64,000 nucleotides of DNA from Nocardia camponoti (GTDB lineage Bacteria; Actinomycetota; Actinomycetes; Mycobacteriales; Mycobacteriaceae). The stretch lies in the NCBI RefSeq assembly GCF_014646135.1, contig NZ_BMMW01000001.1, forward strand, positions 1,133,570-1,197,569. Reading direction: 5' to 3'. Under the pieces are notes generated by a model that worked only from the letters and a program-made list of their open reading frames with translations, was not told the DNA's origin and did no database searches. Of the stretch, positions 9,235-17,693 are shown one piece after another. Position numbers and translations under genes: made by a program. Each line of letters starts with the position of its first letter. Within the stretch, counting starts at the first letter, position 1.

Positions 9235-9936
9235 ATGACCCACCCTGAACCACTCGTCCCGAGCATCACGATGTCGGGTCGCGGCACCGTGCGCGCCGTG
9301 CCGGATGTGGTCGAGTTGTCGCTCGCCGTACAGACCCGCGCCGGGCGTGTTGTCGCCGCGTACGAAGAGGCGGGGCGCGTGATCACGGCGGTCCTGCAAG
9401 CTCTGCGTGATGCCGGTGTCGACGAAAAGGACACGGCGACAACAGGATTGAGCATCGACCCCGAAACACGCTACAGCGAACGCAAGGGCAACGAGATCGT
9501 TGGGTACGCCGCCAGTTCGCGCATCCGAGTCGCGCTGCGCGAAGGGGTTGTCGACCCGGCGACGGCCATCGCGGCGGCCGTGCACGCGGGCGGCGACGCG
9601 ATCCGTCTCGACGGCCTCACCCGCACGGTCGCCGACCCGGCCCCGCTGCTCACCCAGGCTCGCGACCTCGCCTTCGACGACGCGCGTGCCAAGGCCGAGC
9701 AGTACGCGACCCGCGCCGACGTGGCGCTGGGCCCGGTACTGGAAATCACCGAGCACACCGGCACCGCGTCCCCGCCGCCGATGCGGGCGCGCGAAGTGGC
9801 GTTGATGGCGTCGGCCTCGGCCGTCCCGGTAGTGGCTGGCGAAACCGAGGTCGACGCGACCGTGCGCGTGACCTGGGCTTTGCGCGCCCCGGATAGGTCA
9901 CTCGCCCGCAGCCACTTCCAGAACGTCGCGGGATAA
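9235..9936 (+). CDS. SIMPL domain (DUF541) protein
   Basis: A 233-residue protein of the SIMPL/DUF541 family (BP26/OMP28 type), whose biochemical role is unsettled. The domain begins ITMSGRGTVRAVPD, includes the SIDPETRYSERKG strand and ends ETEVDATVRVTWAL. Unlike many family members it shows no signal peptide from the chosen ATG, so it is probably cytosolic. GAGGAG six bases upstream decides the start at 9235; a longer open frame reaching back over dxs was set aside. It is divergent from dxs and shares the inverted-repeat promoter region. Confidence 0.85.
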   Translation: MTHPEPLVPSITMSGRGTVRAVPDVVELSLAVQTRAGRVVAAYEEAGRVITAVLQALRDAGVDEKDTATTGLSIDPETRYSERKGNEIVGYAASSRIRVALREGVVDPATAIAAAVHAGGDAIRLDGLTRTVADPAPLLTQARDLAFDDARAKAEQYATRADVALGPVLEITEHTGTASPPPMRAREVALMASASAVPVVAGETEVDATVRVTWALRAPDRSLARSHFQNVAG

Positions 9937-9942
9937 CGTCAG

Positions 9943-10094
9943 CGCTCAAGCAAAGCGTGCGCTAGCCAGTGGCGACCGGTCCGCATCGGGGCGCACCAGC
10001 CGCGATCGCTCGCATCCACGCTCAAGCAAGACGTGCGCTAGCCAGCGGCGACCAGTCCGCATCGGGGCGCACCAGCCGCGATTGCCTCGCACCC
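9943..10094. repeat. Two tandem 76-bp imperfect repeats
   Basis: Unit 1 (9943-10018) and unit 2 (10019-10094) both start CGCTCAAGCAA and share CCGCATCGGGGCGCACCAGC; they differ at about ten positions. The same CAGCGCTCAAGCA opening appears a third time at 10137, where it is the last codons and stop of the neighbouring methyltransferase gene read on the minus strand. The spacer between the SIMPL gene and that gene has nothing else. Confidence 0.75.
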
Positions 10095-10135
10095 GCGACC
10101 AAGGAAGCGCGCGCGCCCAGCAGGATTAGCCCGAA

Positions 10136-11488
10136 TCAGCGCTCAAGCAGCGCCACGCACTCCACGTGGTGGGTGCCTGGGAACGCGTCGAACGCGCGCA
10201 ACTGCGCCAGCGTGTATCCCGCGTCCAAGTACAAACCGAGGTCGCGGGCGAAGGATGCCGGGTCGCAGCCGATATGGATGATGCGTTGTGGGTCGGCGTC
10301 GGCGATCGCGCCGATCACCTCCTTGCCCGCACCCGCGCGCGGTGGGTCGAGCACGACCACGTCGGGCTGCACGACCGCGGCCTTGCTGTTCACCCACCGC
10401 TCGACCTTGTCGACGGTGAGGTCGAGCCACGGCAGGTCAGCGAGCGCGGATTTCCCATCTGCGACCGCGCTGCGCGACGACTCGACCGCTTCAACCCGAC
10501 CGGTCGACCCGACCTGTTCGGCGAGTCGCGCGGCGAACACACCGACGCCGCTGTAGAGATCCCACGCGGTGGCACCCGGTTTCAGGTCAGCCCATTCGGC
10601 AACCAGATCCGAATACTGTTGTGCCGCACGGCGATGCGCCTGCCAGAAGCCCGTCGGCGACAGTTCCCACCGGCGATCAGCGACGATTTCGACCGGTCGC
10701 CCAGTGCCCTCGATCAGCAGTTCCTCACGCGGCGCGTTGGTCGCGGCCTTGCGCGCGGCGGCGTGATCGCGGACAGCGGCGCGGTCGTCACGGCCACCTC
10801 GGCCACGTCCCGGGCGCTGCCCACGTCCACGCGACGCACCACGCGGGGTGTCGGGGCGCACGTCGTCTGGCGACGCGGCCAGTTCGACGATGTGGCGCGT
10901 TCCCTCGCTGTCAACGGCGACGATGAGGTCCGACCCCGGCGTCCACGACCGGTCGGCGATCCCGTCGAGCGCGCCGTCAACGGCCTGCGGACAGCGCAGA
11001 TCGGGGAGCACTTCGTTCGACCGAAGCTTGTGCACACCTGCCCGGCCAGCCGCGTCAACCGCGAGCCGCACGCGCGAACGCCACCCGCCGATCCCACCAT
11101 CAGGACCGGCAACGTCACCGGGCATGGGCTCAACGACTATGTCGCGCTCAACGCCGGCGATGCGGCGCAGCTGGTCAGCGACCACCTTCGCCTTTAGTGC
11201 ACGCTGAGCTTCTGGCTTCGCGAACGAGAAATCGCAACAGCCAGCGCCGCCCGGTCCCGACACCACGCAGGTCGCCGGAATCCGGTCGGGTGACGGTTCG
11301 ATGATCTCGATCGCGTCAGCCCGGCAGAACGAGCCGCCGCGATCCTCGGTGACTTTCGCGCGCACCAGTTCGCCCGGCAGCCCGTGTCGCACGAAAACCA
11401 CGCGACCCTCGTGTCGACCGACACAGAATCCACCGTGTCCAGGGTCGCCTAGTCGAATCTCGAATTCGTTTCCACGCCAATCACTCAC
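10136..11488 (-). CDS. TRAM-domain class I RNA methyltransferase (TrmA/RlmC/RlmD family)
   Basis: A 450-residue S-adenosylmethionine-dependent uracil-C5 RNA methyltransferase. An N-terminal TRAM/OB domain (about residues 1-60) is followed by a cysteine-containing segment (VVSGPGGAGCCDFSF), a central domain, and the catalytic domain with WDLYSGVGVFAARLAE for SAM, VVLDPPRAGAGKEV, and the nucleophile region IHIGCDPASFARD. Between residues about 210 and 250 an Arg/Gly-rich insert (GRGQRPGRGRGGRDD) interrupts the enzyme; it may bind RNA. The GTG start has AGGTGG upstream. It follows the permease gene by 19 bases, likely one transcript, as with Rv2689c and Rv2690c. Whether rRNA or tRNA is the target cannot be read here. 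Confidence 0.88.
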   Translation of the reverse strand: MSDWRGNEFEIRLGDPGHGGFCVGRHEGRVVFVRHGLPGELVRAKVTEDRGGSFCRADAIEIIEPSPDRIPATCVVSGPGGAGCCDFSFAKPEAQRALKAKVVADQLRRIAGVERDIVVEPMPGDVAGPDGGIGGWRSRVRLAVDAAGRAGVHKLRSNEVLPDLRCPQAVDGALDGIADRSWTPGSDLIVAVDSEGTRHIVELAASPDDVRPDTPRGASRGRGQRPGRGRGGRDDRAAVRDHAAARKAATNAPREELLIEGTGRPVEIVADRRWELSPTGFWQAHRRAAQQYSDLVAEWADLKPGATAWDLYSGVGVFAARLAEQVGSTGRVEAVESSRSAVADGKSALADLPWLDLTVDKVERWVNSKAAVVQPDVVVLDPPRAGAGKEVIGAIADADPQRIIHIGCDPASFARDLGLYLDAGYTLAQLRAFDAFPGTHHVECVALLER

Positions 11489-11507
11489 GTGCCGTCCACC
11501 TCTCGGG

Positions 11508-13502
11508 TCATCGGCTGCCTGGCCGTTCGAAACCGCGGCGCACCGAACCGGGCGCGTTCACGTCGGCGGCCTGCTTGGCCTTACTCGACGAACTCAATTG
11601 CCATGGCACGGACGTGACCATCACGCCCGGCTCGAAAAGCAGTCGGCCTTTGAGTCGCAGCGCCGACTGATTATGCAGCACTTGTTCCCACCAGTGACCA
11701 ACCACGTACTCGGGGATGAACACGGTGACCACGTCGCGCGGCGCGTCCTTGCGCACGCGTTTGACGTATTCGAGTACCGGTTTGGTGATCTCGCGGTAGG
11801 GCGATTCGATCACCTTCAACGGCACATTGATTTCGCTATTTTCCCACTCGCGCACCAACTTTCGCGTGTCGGCATCGTCGACGTTGACGGTGACGGCCTC
11901 AAGCGTGTCCGGGCGCGTCGCGCGGGCGTACGCGAGAGCGCGACGGGTTGGCAGGTGCAGTTTCGACACAAGCACGATCGAATGCGTGCGGCTTGGCAGC
12001 ACACCGTCCCAATCGGACTCGTGCAGCTCACGCGACACCGAATCATAGTGGCGCCGAATGAGTTTCATGACGATGAAGATCGCGACCATTGTAATAATCG
12101 CGATATAGGCGCCGGCGAAAAACTTGGTGAGCAACACAATAACGAGCACGGTGCCCGTCGCGGTGAGGCCAATGGCGTTGATCACGCGCGAGCGCTTCAT
12201 CTTCGCCCGCACCGACGGGTCGGTCTCGGTGCGCAACAGTCTCGTCCAGTGCCGCAGCATGCCGGTCTGGCTCAGCACGAACGACACGAAAACGCCGACG
12301 ATGTAGAGCTGGATGAGCTTGGTGACCTCAGCGCCGAAGAACACGACGAACGCGATCGCCGCGCCCGACAGGAACAGAATGCCGTTGGAGAACGCGAGCC
12401 GGTCACCGCGCGTGTGCAGCTGACGCGGCAGGTAGCGGTCTTGGGCCAGGATCGACCCGAGCACCGGGAAACCGTTGAACGCGGTGTTGGCCGCGAGCAC
12501 CAAGATCAGCGCGGTGACGATGGTGATGAAGAAGAAGCCGATCGGGAAGCCGTGGAAAACGGTTTCGGCCAGCTGCGCGATGAGCGTTTTCTGGTGATAG
12601 TCGGCCGGTGCGCCAACGAGGTCGGCGGAGTCGTGGGCGTACACGATGCCCACCTTCTGCGCCAGGATGATGATGCCCATGAGCAGCACGATCGCGATCG
12701 TGCCGAGCAGCAACAGCGTGGTCGCGGCATTGCGCGACTTGGGTTTGCGGAACGCGGGAACGCCGTTGCTGATGGCCTCAACGCCGGTCAGCGCCGCACA
12801 GCCGGACGAGAACGCGCGCGCGATCAAGAACGCGAACGCCAGCCCGTAAAGGTGCTCGTGTTCGGAGTCGAGTCCGAAGCCCGCCGATTCGGCACGCAAC
12901 GGCTCGCCGAGGATATACACCTGGAACAGGCCCCAAAACAGCATCACGAACATGCCGACAATGAACGCATAGGTCGGAATCGCGAAGGCGGTGCCCGACT
13001 CACGCACCCCACGCAGGTTTACCGCCGTGAGCAGCGCGATCGCCACCACCGCGAACAACACCTTGTGCGTCGCCACAAACGGTACGGCCGAACCAATATT
13101 CGACGCCGCCGACGAAATCGACACCGCGACGGTGAGCACGTAGTCGACCAACAACGCGCTGCCGACGGTCAGGCCAGCGTTGGGCCCAAGATTCTTCGTC
13201 GCGACTTCATAGTCGCCACCACCGGACGGGTACGCGTGCACGTTCTGCCGGTAGGAGGCAACAACGATCGCCATCACCGCGGCGACGGCCAACCCCACCC
13301 AGGGCGCGTACACGTAGGCGCTGAGCCCACCCGCGCCCAAAACAAGGAAGATCTCCTCAGGGGCATACGCCACCGACGACATCGCATCGGATGCGAAAAC
13401 GGGCAGCGCGATGCGCTTGGGCAATAACGTATGGCCGAGGGAATCGCTGCGGAACGGCCTGCCCAGCAGCATACGTTTAGCTGCTGTCGTCAACTTGGAC
13501 AC
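11508..13502 (-). CDS. APC-superfamily permease with cytosolic C-terminal domain
   Basis: A 664-residue membrane transporter of the amino acid/polyamine/organocation superfamily. About twelve hydrophobic helices span residues 20-470, beginning LPKRIALPVFASDAMSSVAYAPEE, and the last 190 residues form a soluble domain with HSIVLVSKLHLPTRRALAYAR, resembling a universal-stress-protein fold. The gene faces ceoB/ceoC, as Rv2690c does, which hints at potassium or amino acid uptake tied to TrkA proteins, but the substrate is unknown. The start was placed at GTG 13502 (VSKLTTAAKR) because a TATGCT -10 lies 7 bases upstream; the ATG at 13514 is the alternative. Confidence 0.85.
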   Translation of the reverse strand: MSKLTTAAKRMLLGRPFRSDSLGHTLLPKRIALPVFASDAMSSVAYAPEEIFLVLGAGGLSAYVYAPWVGLAVAAVMAIVVASYRQNVHAYPSGGGDYEVATKNLGPNAGLTVGSALLVDYVLTVAVSISSAASNIGSAVPFVATHKVLFAVVAIALLTAVNLRGVRESGTAFAIPTYAFIVGMFVMLFWGLFQVYILGEPLRAESAGFGLDSEHEHLYGLAFAFLIARAFSSGCAALTGVEAISNGVPAFRKPKSRNAATTLLLLGTIAIVLLMGIIILAQKVGIVYAHDSADLVGAPADYHQKTLIAQLAETVFHGFPIGFFFITIVTALILVLAANTAFNGFPVLGSILAQDRYLPRQLHTRGDRLAFSNGILFLSGAAIAFVVFFGAEVTKLIQLYIVGVFVSFVLSQTGMLRHWTRLLRTETDPSVRAKMKRSRVINAIGLTATGTVLVIVLLTKFFAGAYIAIITMVAIFIVMKLIRRHYDSVSRELHESDWDGVLPSRTHSIVLVSKLHLPTRRALAYARATRPDTLEAVTVNVDDADTRKLVREWENSEINVPLKVIESPYREITKPVLEYVKRVRKDAPRDVVTVFIPEYVVGHWWEQVLHNQSALRLKGRLLFEPGVMVTSVPWQLSSSSKAKQAADVNAPGSVRRGFERPGSR

Positions 13503-13509
13503 TGGGCTG

Positions 13510-13515
13510 AGCATA
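13510..13515 (-). promoter_or_regulatory. -10 hexamer TATGCT, leaderless promoter of the permease gene
   Basis: Read on the minus strand, TATGCT is 7 bases before the GTG at 13502; the alternative ATG overlaps the box itself. Confidence 0.4.
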
Positions 13516-13650
13516 GAGCAGGAGATCCAACCCCTCAGTGCTGGCGTTAGGGTTTGCGCCGCGCCGCGCCGGGGAAAATGGGCGGTGGGTGAGGACGCCG
13601 GGTACGGTCCTTGCCGGGGTGCCACGGTCGGCGAGGAACGAGGATGCACG

Positions 13651-14316
13651 GTGTACGTAGTGATCATGGGCTGCGGGCGGGTCGGATCGTCGCTCGCACG
13701 CGCGCTGACCAGGGTCGGCCATGAAGTTACGGTGATCGATCGCGATCCCACGTCGTTCCGCAGGCTCGGTGACGATTTCCCTGGCCAGAAAATTGTGGGC
13801 GTCGGTTTTGACCGGGATGTGTTGACTCGGGCCGGGATCGAACGCGCCGACGCGTTCGCCGCTGTGAGCTCCGGTGACAACTCGAACATTATTTCCGCGC
13901 GCGTCGCCCGGGAAATGTTTGGTGTTGACCGTGTTGTCGCGCGCATTTATGACGCGAAACGCGCCGAAGTTTACGAACGCCTCGGCATTCCGACCATCGC
14001 GACCGTGCCGTGGACAACCGACCGATTCCTGCGCACGCTCATCGGCGATAACTCGACAACAACGTGGCGTGACCCAACGGGCGCGGTCGCGGTCACTCAA
14101 CTCACGCTGCACGAAGACTGGTTCGGTCGCACCGTGCGCGACCTGGAACGCGAACTGCGCGTGCGGGTGGCGTTCATCCTGCGCTTCGGCCAGGGGCTGC
14201 TTCCCGAATCCAAGACGATCGTCCAAGCCGACGACGTCGTGTACGTCGCCGCCGCATCGGGCACGGTCGGCGAGGCCATCGCGTTGGCCGCCAATCCCCC
14301 CGTGAGCGAGGACTGA
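13651..14316 (+). CDS. ceoB: TrkA-family K+ uptake regulatory protein CeoB
   Basis: A 221-residue cytosolic RCK protein: an N-terminal Rossmann RCK_N domain with VIMGCGRVGSSLARALTRVGH (NAD(H)-binding GxGxxG) and IDRDP after the second strand, then a TrkA_C domain ending with SKTIVQADDVVYVAAASG. It probably gates a potassium channel or carrier in complex with CeoC, encoded one base downstream. The GTG at 13651 opens exactly at the RCK fold and has GAGGA upstream; the frame is open further back over the divergent permease but without a recognisable domain. A possible -10 TAGGGT lies near 13549. Confidence 0.9.
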   Translation: MYVVIMGCGRVGSSLARALTRVGHEVTVIDRDPTSFRRLGDDFPGQKIVGVGFDRDVLTRAGIERADAFAAVSSGDNSNIISARVAREMFGVDRVVARIYDAKRAEVYERLGIPTIATVPWTTDRFLRTLIGDNSTTTWRDPTGAVAVTQLTLHEDWFGRTVRDLERELRVRVAFILRFGQGLLPESKTIVQADDVVYVAAASGTVGEAIALAANPPVSED

Positions 14317-14317
14317 C

Positions 14318-14989
14318 ATGAAGGTAGCTATTGCGGGCGCTGGCGCGGTCGGTCGATCGATCGCGCGCGAACTGCTGCGCGGCGGTCATCGGGTGATGCT
14401 GCTGGAACGTCAGCTCGACCACATCGACCCGGCAGCTATTCCCGACGCGGTGTGGGTCCACGCCGACGCGTGCGAGTTGTCGCTGCTGGAAAACGCCGAT
14501 TTAGAGACCTACGAGGTGGTCATCGCCGCGACCGGCGACGACAAGGCCAACCTCGTGCACAGCCTGCTCGCCAAAACCGAGTTCGGGGTGCGCAGGGTGG
14601 TCGCGCGGGTCAATGACCCGCGCAATGAGTGGCTGTTCGACGAGTCGTGGGGCGTTGACGTCGCGGTGTCGACGCCGCGCCTGCTCGCCTCGCTCGTCGA
14701 AGAAGCGGTGTCGGTCGGCGACCTCGTTCGACTGATGACGCTGCGGCAAGGTCAGGCCAACCTGGTTGAGATCACGCTGCCGGGCGATACCGCGTTGGCG
14801 GGCAAGCCGGTTCGCACGCTCAACCTGCCGCGCGACACCGCGCTCGTCACGATCCTGCGTGGCGGTCGCGTGATCGTGCCCCAGGCCGACGACCCGTTCG
14901 AAGGCGACGACGAACTGCTGTTCGTGACGTCGGTGGAAGCCGAGGAAGACCTGCGGCTTTCGCTCGCGACCCACGGCATCACGCCGTAG
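14318..14989 (+). CDS. ceoC: TrkA-family K+ uptake regulatory protein CeoC
   Basis: Second RCK protein of the pair, 223 residues, starting MKVAIAGAGAVGRSIARELL and holding the acidic nucleotide-ribose residue in MLLERQ. The TrkA_C half contains RVIVPQADDPFEGDDELLFV. The ATG starts one base after the ceoB stop with GAGG inside the ceoB end, so the two are co-translated and likely form hetero-oligomers. It is convergent with the ECF sigma gene, whose stop begins 2 bases further on. No terminator was found between them. Confidence 0.9.
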   Translation: MKVAIAGAGAVGRSIARELLRGGHRVMLLERQLDHIDPAAIPDAVWVHADACELSLLENADLETYEVVIAATGDDKANLVHSLLAKTEFGVRRVVARVNDPRNEWLFDESWGVDVAVSTPRLLASLVEEAVSVGDLVRLMTLRQGQANLVEITLPGDTALAGKPVRTLNLPRDTALVTILRGGRVIVPQADDPFEGDDELLFVTSVEAEEDLRLSLATHGITP

Positions 14990-14990
14990 T

Positions 14991-15590
14991 TCACGCGACC
15001 TGCAATTCCCTGCGCAGCTTGTTGAGCGCGCGGTGCTGGATCACGCGCACAACACCGGGGCTCGTACCGATCGCCTCGGCCGTCTCGGCGGCACTCCAAC
15101 CCATCACCACGCGCAACAACAGCACTTCCTGGTGATTCGGCGCGAGCACCTTCATCAGTTCGCGAGCGTGGGCGCGACGTTCGAACGCCAACGTCCACTC
15201 CTCGGGTCCCGGTCCCGTCCCCGCGTGATCGGGCAAGTCAGCCATCGGAAACGCGGTGTGCTTGCCGCGACGGAACGCGTCGGAAACCTTGTTCGCGGCG
15301 ATGCCGTAGACGAACGCGAGGAATGTCTTGCCCTGGTCTTCGTAGCGGCTGATGCTCGCGACGGTGGCGATGAGGATTTCCTGCATCACGTCGTCGACGG
15401 TGACGGTGAGGTGGCTGGTGTTGCCCATGCGGGCGATGCAGTAGCGCCGGATCAGCGGGGAGATGATGCGCAGGATCTGGTCGACGGCGTGCCGGTCACC
15501 GCGCGCGGCGGGGGAGATCAACGTGTCGAGTTCGGCGGCGATGCGCTTGCTCTCCGACTGGGCGGGGCTTCGACGGGGCTGGATTGTCAT
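14991..15590 (-). CDS. ECF RNA polymerase sigma factor, SigD/ShbA type
   Basis: A 199-residue group IV sigma factor. Region 2 runs from about residue 35 to 105 with DDVMQEILIATVASISRYEDQGKT and FLAFVYGIAANKVSDAFRRGK; region 4 from 140 to 195 with HQEVLLLRVVMGWSAAETAEAIG and the recognition helix VRVIQHRALNKL. The closest remembered relatives are SigD of mycobacteria and ShbA of Streptomyces, the latter reported to drive the principal sigma gene. No anti-sigma gene is adjacent. It follows DUF3159 by 113 bases on the same strand and lies 8 kb from sigA. AAAGGA stands about 11 bases before the ATG. Confidence 0.88.
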   Translation of the reverse strand: MTIQPRRSPAQSESKRIAAELDTLISPAARGDRHAVDQILRIISPLIRRYCIARMGNTSHLTVTVDDVMQEILIATVASISRYEDQGKTFLAFVYGIAANKVSDAFRRGKHTAFPMADLPDHAGTGPGPEEWTLAFERRAHARELMKVLAPNHQEVLLLRVVMGWSAAETAEAIGTSPGVVRVIQHRALNKLRRELQVA

Positions 15591-15672
15591 CTGTCGCCGG
15601 TCCTTTCACGAACGATGCGTTTGCTTATGCATTGATCGTGCGTCGAACCGGGCTCACAAAACAGATACCCCA

Positions 15673-15690
15673 GGGTGGGTAGTGCCCCAC
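15673..15690 (-). terminator. Short hairpin after the DUF3159 gene
   Basis: GGTGGG (15673-15678) pairs with CCCACC (15685-15690) just beyond the DUF3159 stop; read on the minus strand it is followed by CTGGGGTATCTGTTTTG. A weak terminator or attenuator before the ECF sigma gene. Confidence 0.3.
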
Positions 15691-15703
15691 CTCCGAATGT
15701 GGG

Positions 15704-16366
15704 CTAGACCACCGAGGTGTCGTCGGTTTTCTTACCGAGCGGCAGATGCCCGGCACGCCGAACGGCCCACACCGTGACCGCGAGCGCGATCGCGGTGAGC
15801 GGCCAGCCCATCGCGATGCGGGCTGCGGCGAGCCAGCCGGTGTGGTCGGTGTCGTAGAGCTGCGACTGGACCAGATAGCGCGCACCGAAGACGACAACCC
15901 ACACCGCGGTCGCGAGGTCGTAGAGCTTGCGGATGCGCCGGTCAGCACGCCACGCGGTGCCGTGACCGTTGAGCGCGCCCCAAATCACGCCGACGAGCGG
16001 CCAGCGGAACAGAATCGACAACGCGAACGCGCCCGCGTAAACGAGGCTGGCGTAAATGCCGAAGAGGAAGAACCCCTTCGCTTCGCCGGTGCGGTGGGCG
16101 ATGAACGCGCACAGACCAACACCGAGGAAACCGGAAATCGCGGGTTGAATCGGTTCGTGGCGGAACAGTCGCCAGCCGAGAATCGCGGCGGCGATGCCAA
16201 GCGACGACCAAATCGCGACGGTGAGATTGGCGAAGGAGTTGACCGGGACGAACACCAGCACAGGAAGCGTGGAGTAAATCAGGCCACTGAGCCCGCCGAG
16301 TTGTTCGAGCAGGGTTTGCTCGGCTTCCGCGACTTCGACGTCGTTGGCTTCAGAACTAGAAGGCAT
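15704..16366 (-). CDS. DUF3159 integral membrane protein
   Basis: A 220-residue membrane protein with about six hydrophobic segments: residues 25-45 (GLIYSTLPVLVFVPVNSFA), 50-65, 80-95, 105-125, 150-170 and 180-205. The function of the family is unknown. It is the conserved neighbour of the OB-fold gene, which ends 3 bases before its ATG, so the two are co-translated. The same pair stands beside ceoBC in M. tuberculosis (Rv2693c-Rv2694c). Confidence 0.85.
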   Translation of the reverse strand: MPSSSEANDVEVAEAEQTLLEQLGGLSGLIYSTLPVLVFVPVNSFANLTVAIWSSLGIAAAILGWRLFRHEPIQPAISGFLGVGLCAFIAHRTGEAKGFFLFGIYASLVYAGAFALSILFRWPLVGVIWGALNGHGTAWRADRRIRKLYDLATAVWVVVFGARYLVQSQLYDTDHTGWLAAARIAMGWPLTAIALAVTVWAVRRAGHLPLGKKTDDTSVV

Positions 16367-16369
16367 GTG

Positions 16370-16777
16370 TTAGCTGTTCCCGCGCAGTTCGTAGTAGGGG
16401 TTGAAAATCACTTTGCGACCACCACGGTCGCCGACACGGCCACGTACCAGGATGCGACGACCCGGCTCGATACCCGGAATGCGCCTGCGGCCAATCCACA
16501 CCAGGGTGATGGCGTCGGTGCCATCGAAAAACTCGGCTTGCACCGTCGCGCCGACCGACTTCGGACACGCTTCGACACTGCGCAACCGACCGAGCATGGT
16601 TGCTTCCTCACCGCGACAACAGTCGACGGCTCGGCGCGCACCTGACGCATCAGCCGTTTCGGCCAGCTCTTCGGCGTCGAGTTGGTTGATATCGGCGGTC
16701 AGCCGTCTGCCTAGGCGTCGGAAATACCCCGAGTCTGGACCCGAACCTGATTTGTGTCCGCCCGTGGATGACGACAT
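16370..16777 (-). CDS. OB-fold nucleic acid binding domain protein
   Basis: A 135-residue protein. The first 30 residues are polar and probably disordered, followed by a Leu/Ala helix and then an OB fold with GRLRSVEACPKSVGATVQAEFFDG, ITLVWIGRRRIPGIEPGRRILV and KVIFNPYYEL, the five-strand barrel of tRNA_anti-like proteins. It may bind single-stranded DNA or RNA; the exact partner is unknown. It is probably first in the run OB-fold, DUF3159, ECF sigma. It is divergent from the alpha/beta hydrolase gene, the two starts being 75 bases apart. Confidence 0.85.
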   Translation of the reverse strand: MSSSTGGHKSGSGPDSGYFRRLGRRLTADINQLDAEELAETADASGARRAVDCCRGEEATMLGRLRSVEACPKSVGATVQAEFFDGTDAITLVWIGRRRIPGIEPGRRILVRGRVGDRGGRKVIFNPYYELRGNS

Positions 16778-16840
16778 GGCACGCTTCTCCCGCTAGTTGG
16801 CCGTACAAAAGCCACTGTAGATGGGCAAACGGGTGGCCGC

Positions 16841-16846
16841 TACGCT
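16841..16846 (+). promoter_or_regulatory. -10 hexamer TACGCT, leaderless promoter of the hydrolase gene
   Basis: TACGCT lies 6 bases before the GTG at 16853. Confidence 0.45.
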
Positions 16847-16852
16847 CGCCTC

Positions 16853-17575
16853 GTGTTAGCGACCCCCGCCCAGGTCACCGTGGTGGCCATGCCAGGAACC
16901 GGTTCCGACGCCCACTTCGCCACGCGCGCGTTTAGCGCGGCCGCAGCGCGTGCTGGCATGGGTTTTCGCGCGGTCGAGCCCGACCCGCGCGCGGTGATTG
17001 CTAGCTGCATCACGGCATTAGATGAGACGGCTATCACCGGGCCGGTTGTTGTCGCGGGGATCTCGCTGGGCGCGGCGATCGCGCTGGAATGGGTGTCGCG
17101 CAACGCTCACGCCACCGTCGGGGTGATCGCCGCGTTGCCCGCGTGGACCGGGCCGGATACGACCTCGTGCCCTGCCGCGTTGAGCGCGTCGGTTACCGCT
17201 GAGCAACTGCGTGCCGACGGGCTCGCCGCGGTGGTTGAGCGGATGCGGGCGTCGTCGCCGGAGTGGCTCGCCGAGGCGCTGACTCGGTCGTGGCACACGC
17301 AGTGGCCCGACTTGCCGCAGGCGCTGGATGAGGCTGCCGCGTACCAGTGGCCGACGTTGGACGCGCTCGCCGCGATTGAGGTGCCGGTCGCGGTGATTGG
17401 GGCAAGTGACGACCCCGTGCATCCGGTCGCTGTCGCGCATGAGTGGGCCGACGCCATGCCAAACGGGCGCGTCACCGAGGTGACCTTGAGCGAAATCGGT
17501 TGCGACCCAAGCATTTTGGGTGAACGCGGCCTCGCGATGTTAGCCGAACTGACGCAACTGAGCGCGCCGCGCTAG
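16853..17575 (+). CDS. Alpha/beta hydrolase fold protein
   Basis: A 240-residue protein corresponding in place to Rv2695. It has the nucleophile elbow VVAGISLGAAIALEW (Ser of GISLG), an oxyanion-side VVAMPGTGSDAHF loop and the acid in IGASDDPVHP. The usual catalytic histidine near the C-terminus is not evident: where most relatives read GH-D-P the sequence reads IGCDPSILGERG, with cysteine at the expected place. It may be a hydrolase with a shifted histidine or a non-catalytic relative; the substrate is unknown. The start is GTG with a -10 box 6 bases upstream. Confidence 0.75.
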   Translation: MLATPAQVTVVAMPGTGSDAHFATRAFSAAAARAGMGFRAVEPDPRAVIASCITALDETAITGPVVVAGISLGAAIALEWVSRNAHATVGVIAALPAWTGPDTTSCPAALSASVTAEQLRADGLAAVVERMRASSPEWLAEALTRSWHTQWPDLPQALDEAAAYQWPTLDALAAIEVPVAVIGASDDPVHPVAVAHEWADAMPNGRVTEVTLSEIGCDPSILGERGLAMLAELTQLSAPR

Positions 17576-17646
17576 CTACCTGCGCGTGGTCTTTGTCGCC
17601 GATACGCACACTGAGGCGCGGCGTCGCGGTCCTTCGCGCGAAACGC

Positions 17647-17683
17647 ATCGAGCCGCCCCGCGGTTAGTGCGGAGCGGCTCGAT
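17647..17683. terminator. Bidirectional hairpin between the hydrolase and DUF3710 genes
   Basis: ATCGAGCCGCCCCGC (17647-17661) pairs with GCGGAGCGGCTCGAT (17669-17683), 15 bp with one mismatch around a 7-base loop, in the convergent gap. Confidence 0.8.
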
Positions 17684-17693
17684 TGTCGATTGG

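Noticed and set aside
9943..10140. Tandem repeat considered as a CRISPR or origin iteron
   Set aside because: Only two 76-bp units with no spacer pattern, no cas or rep gene, and no AT-rich stretch.
11301..13427. Long plus-strand open frame (about 708 codons) opposite the permease gene
   Set aside because: Its product is low-complexity Arg/His/Asp-rich with no domain, while the minus-strand frame encodes a clear twelve-helix transporter. It is a GC-rich shadow.
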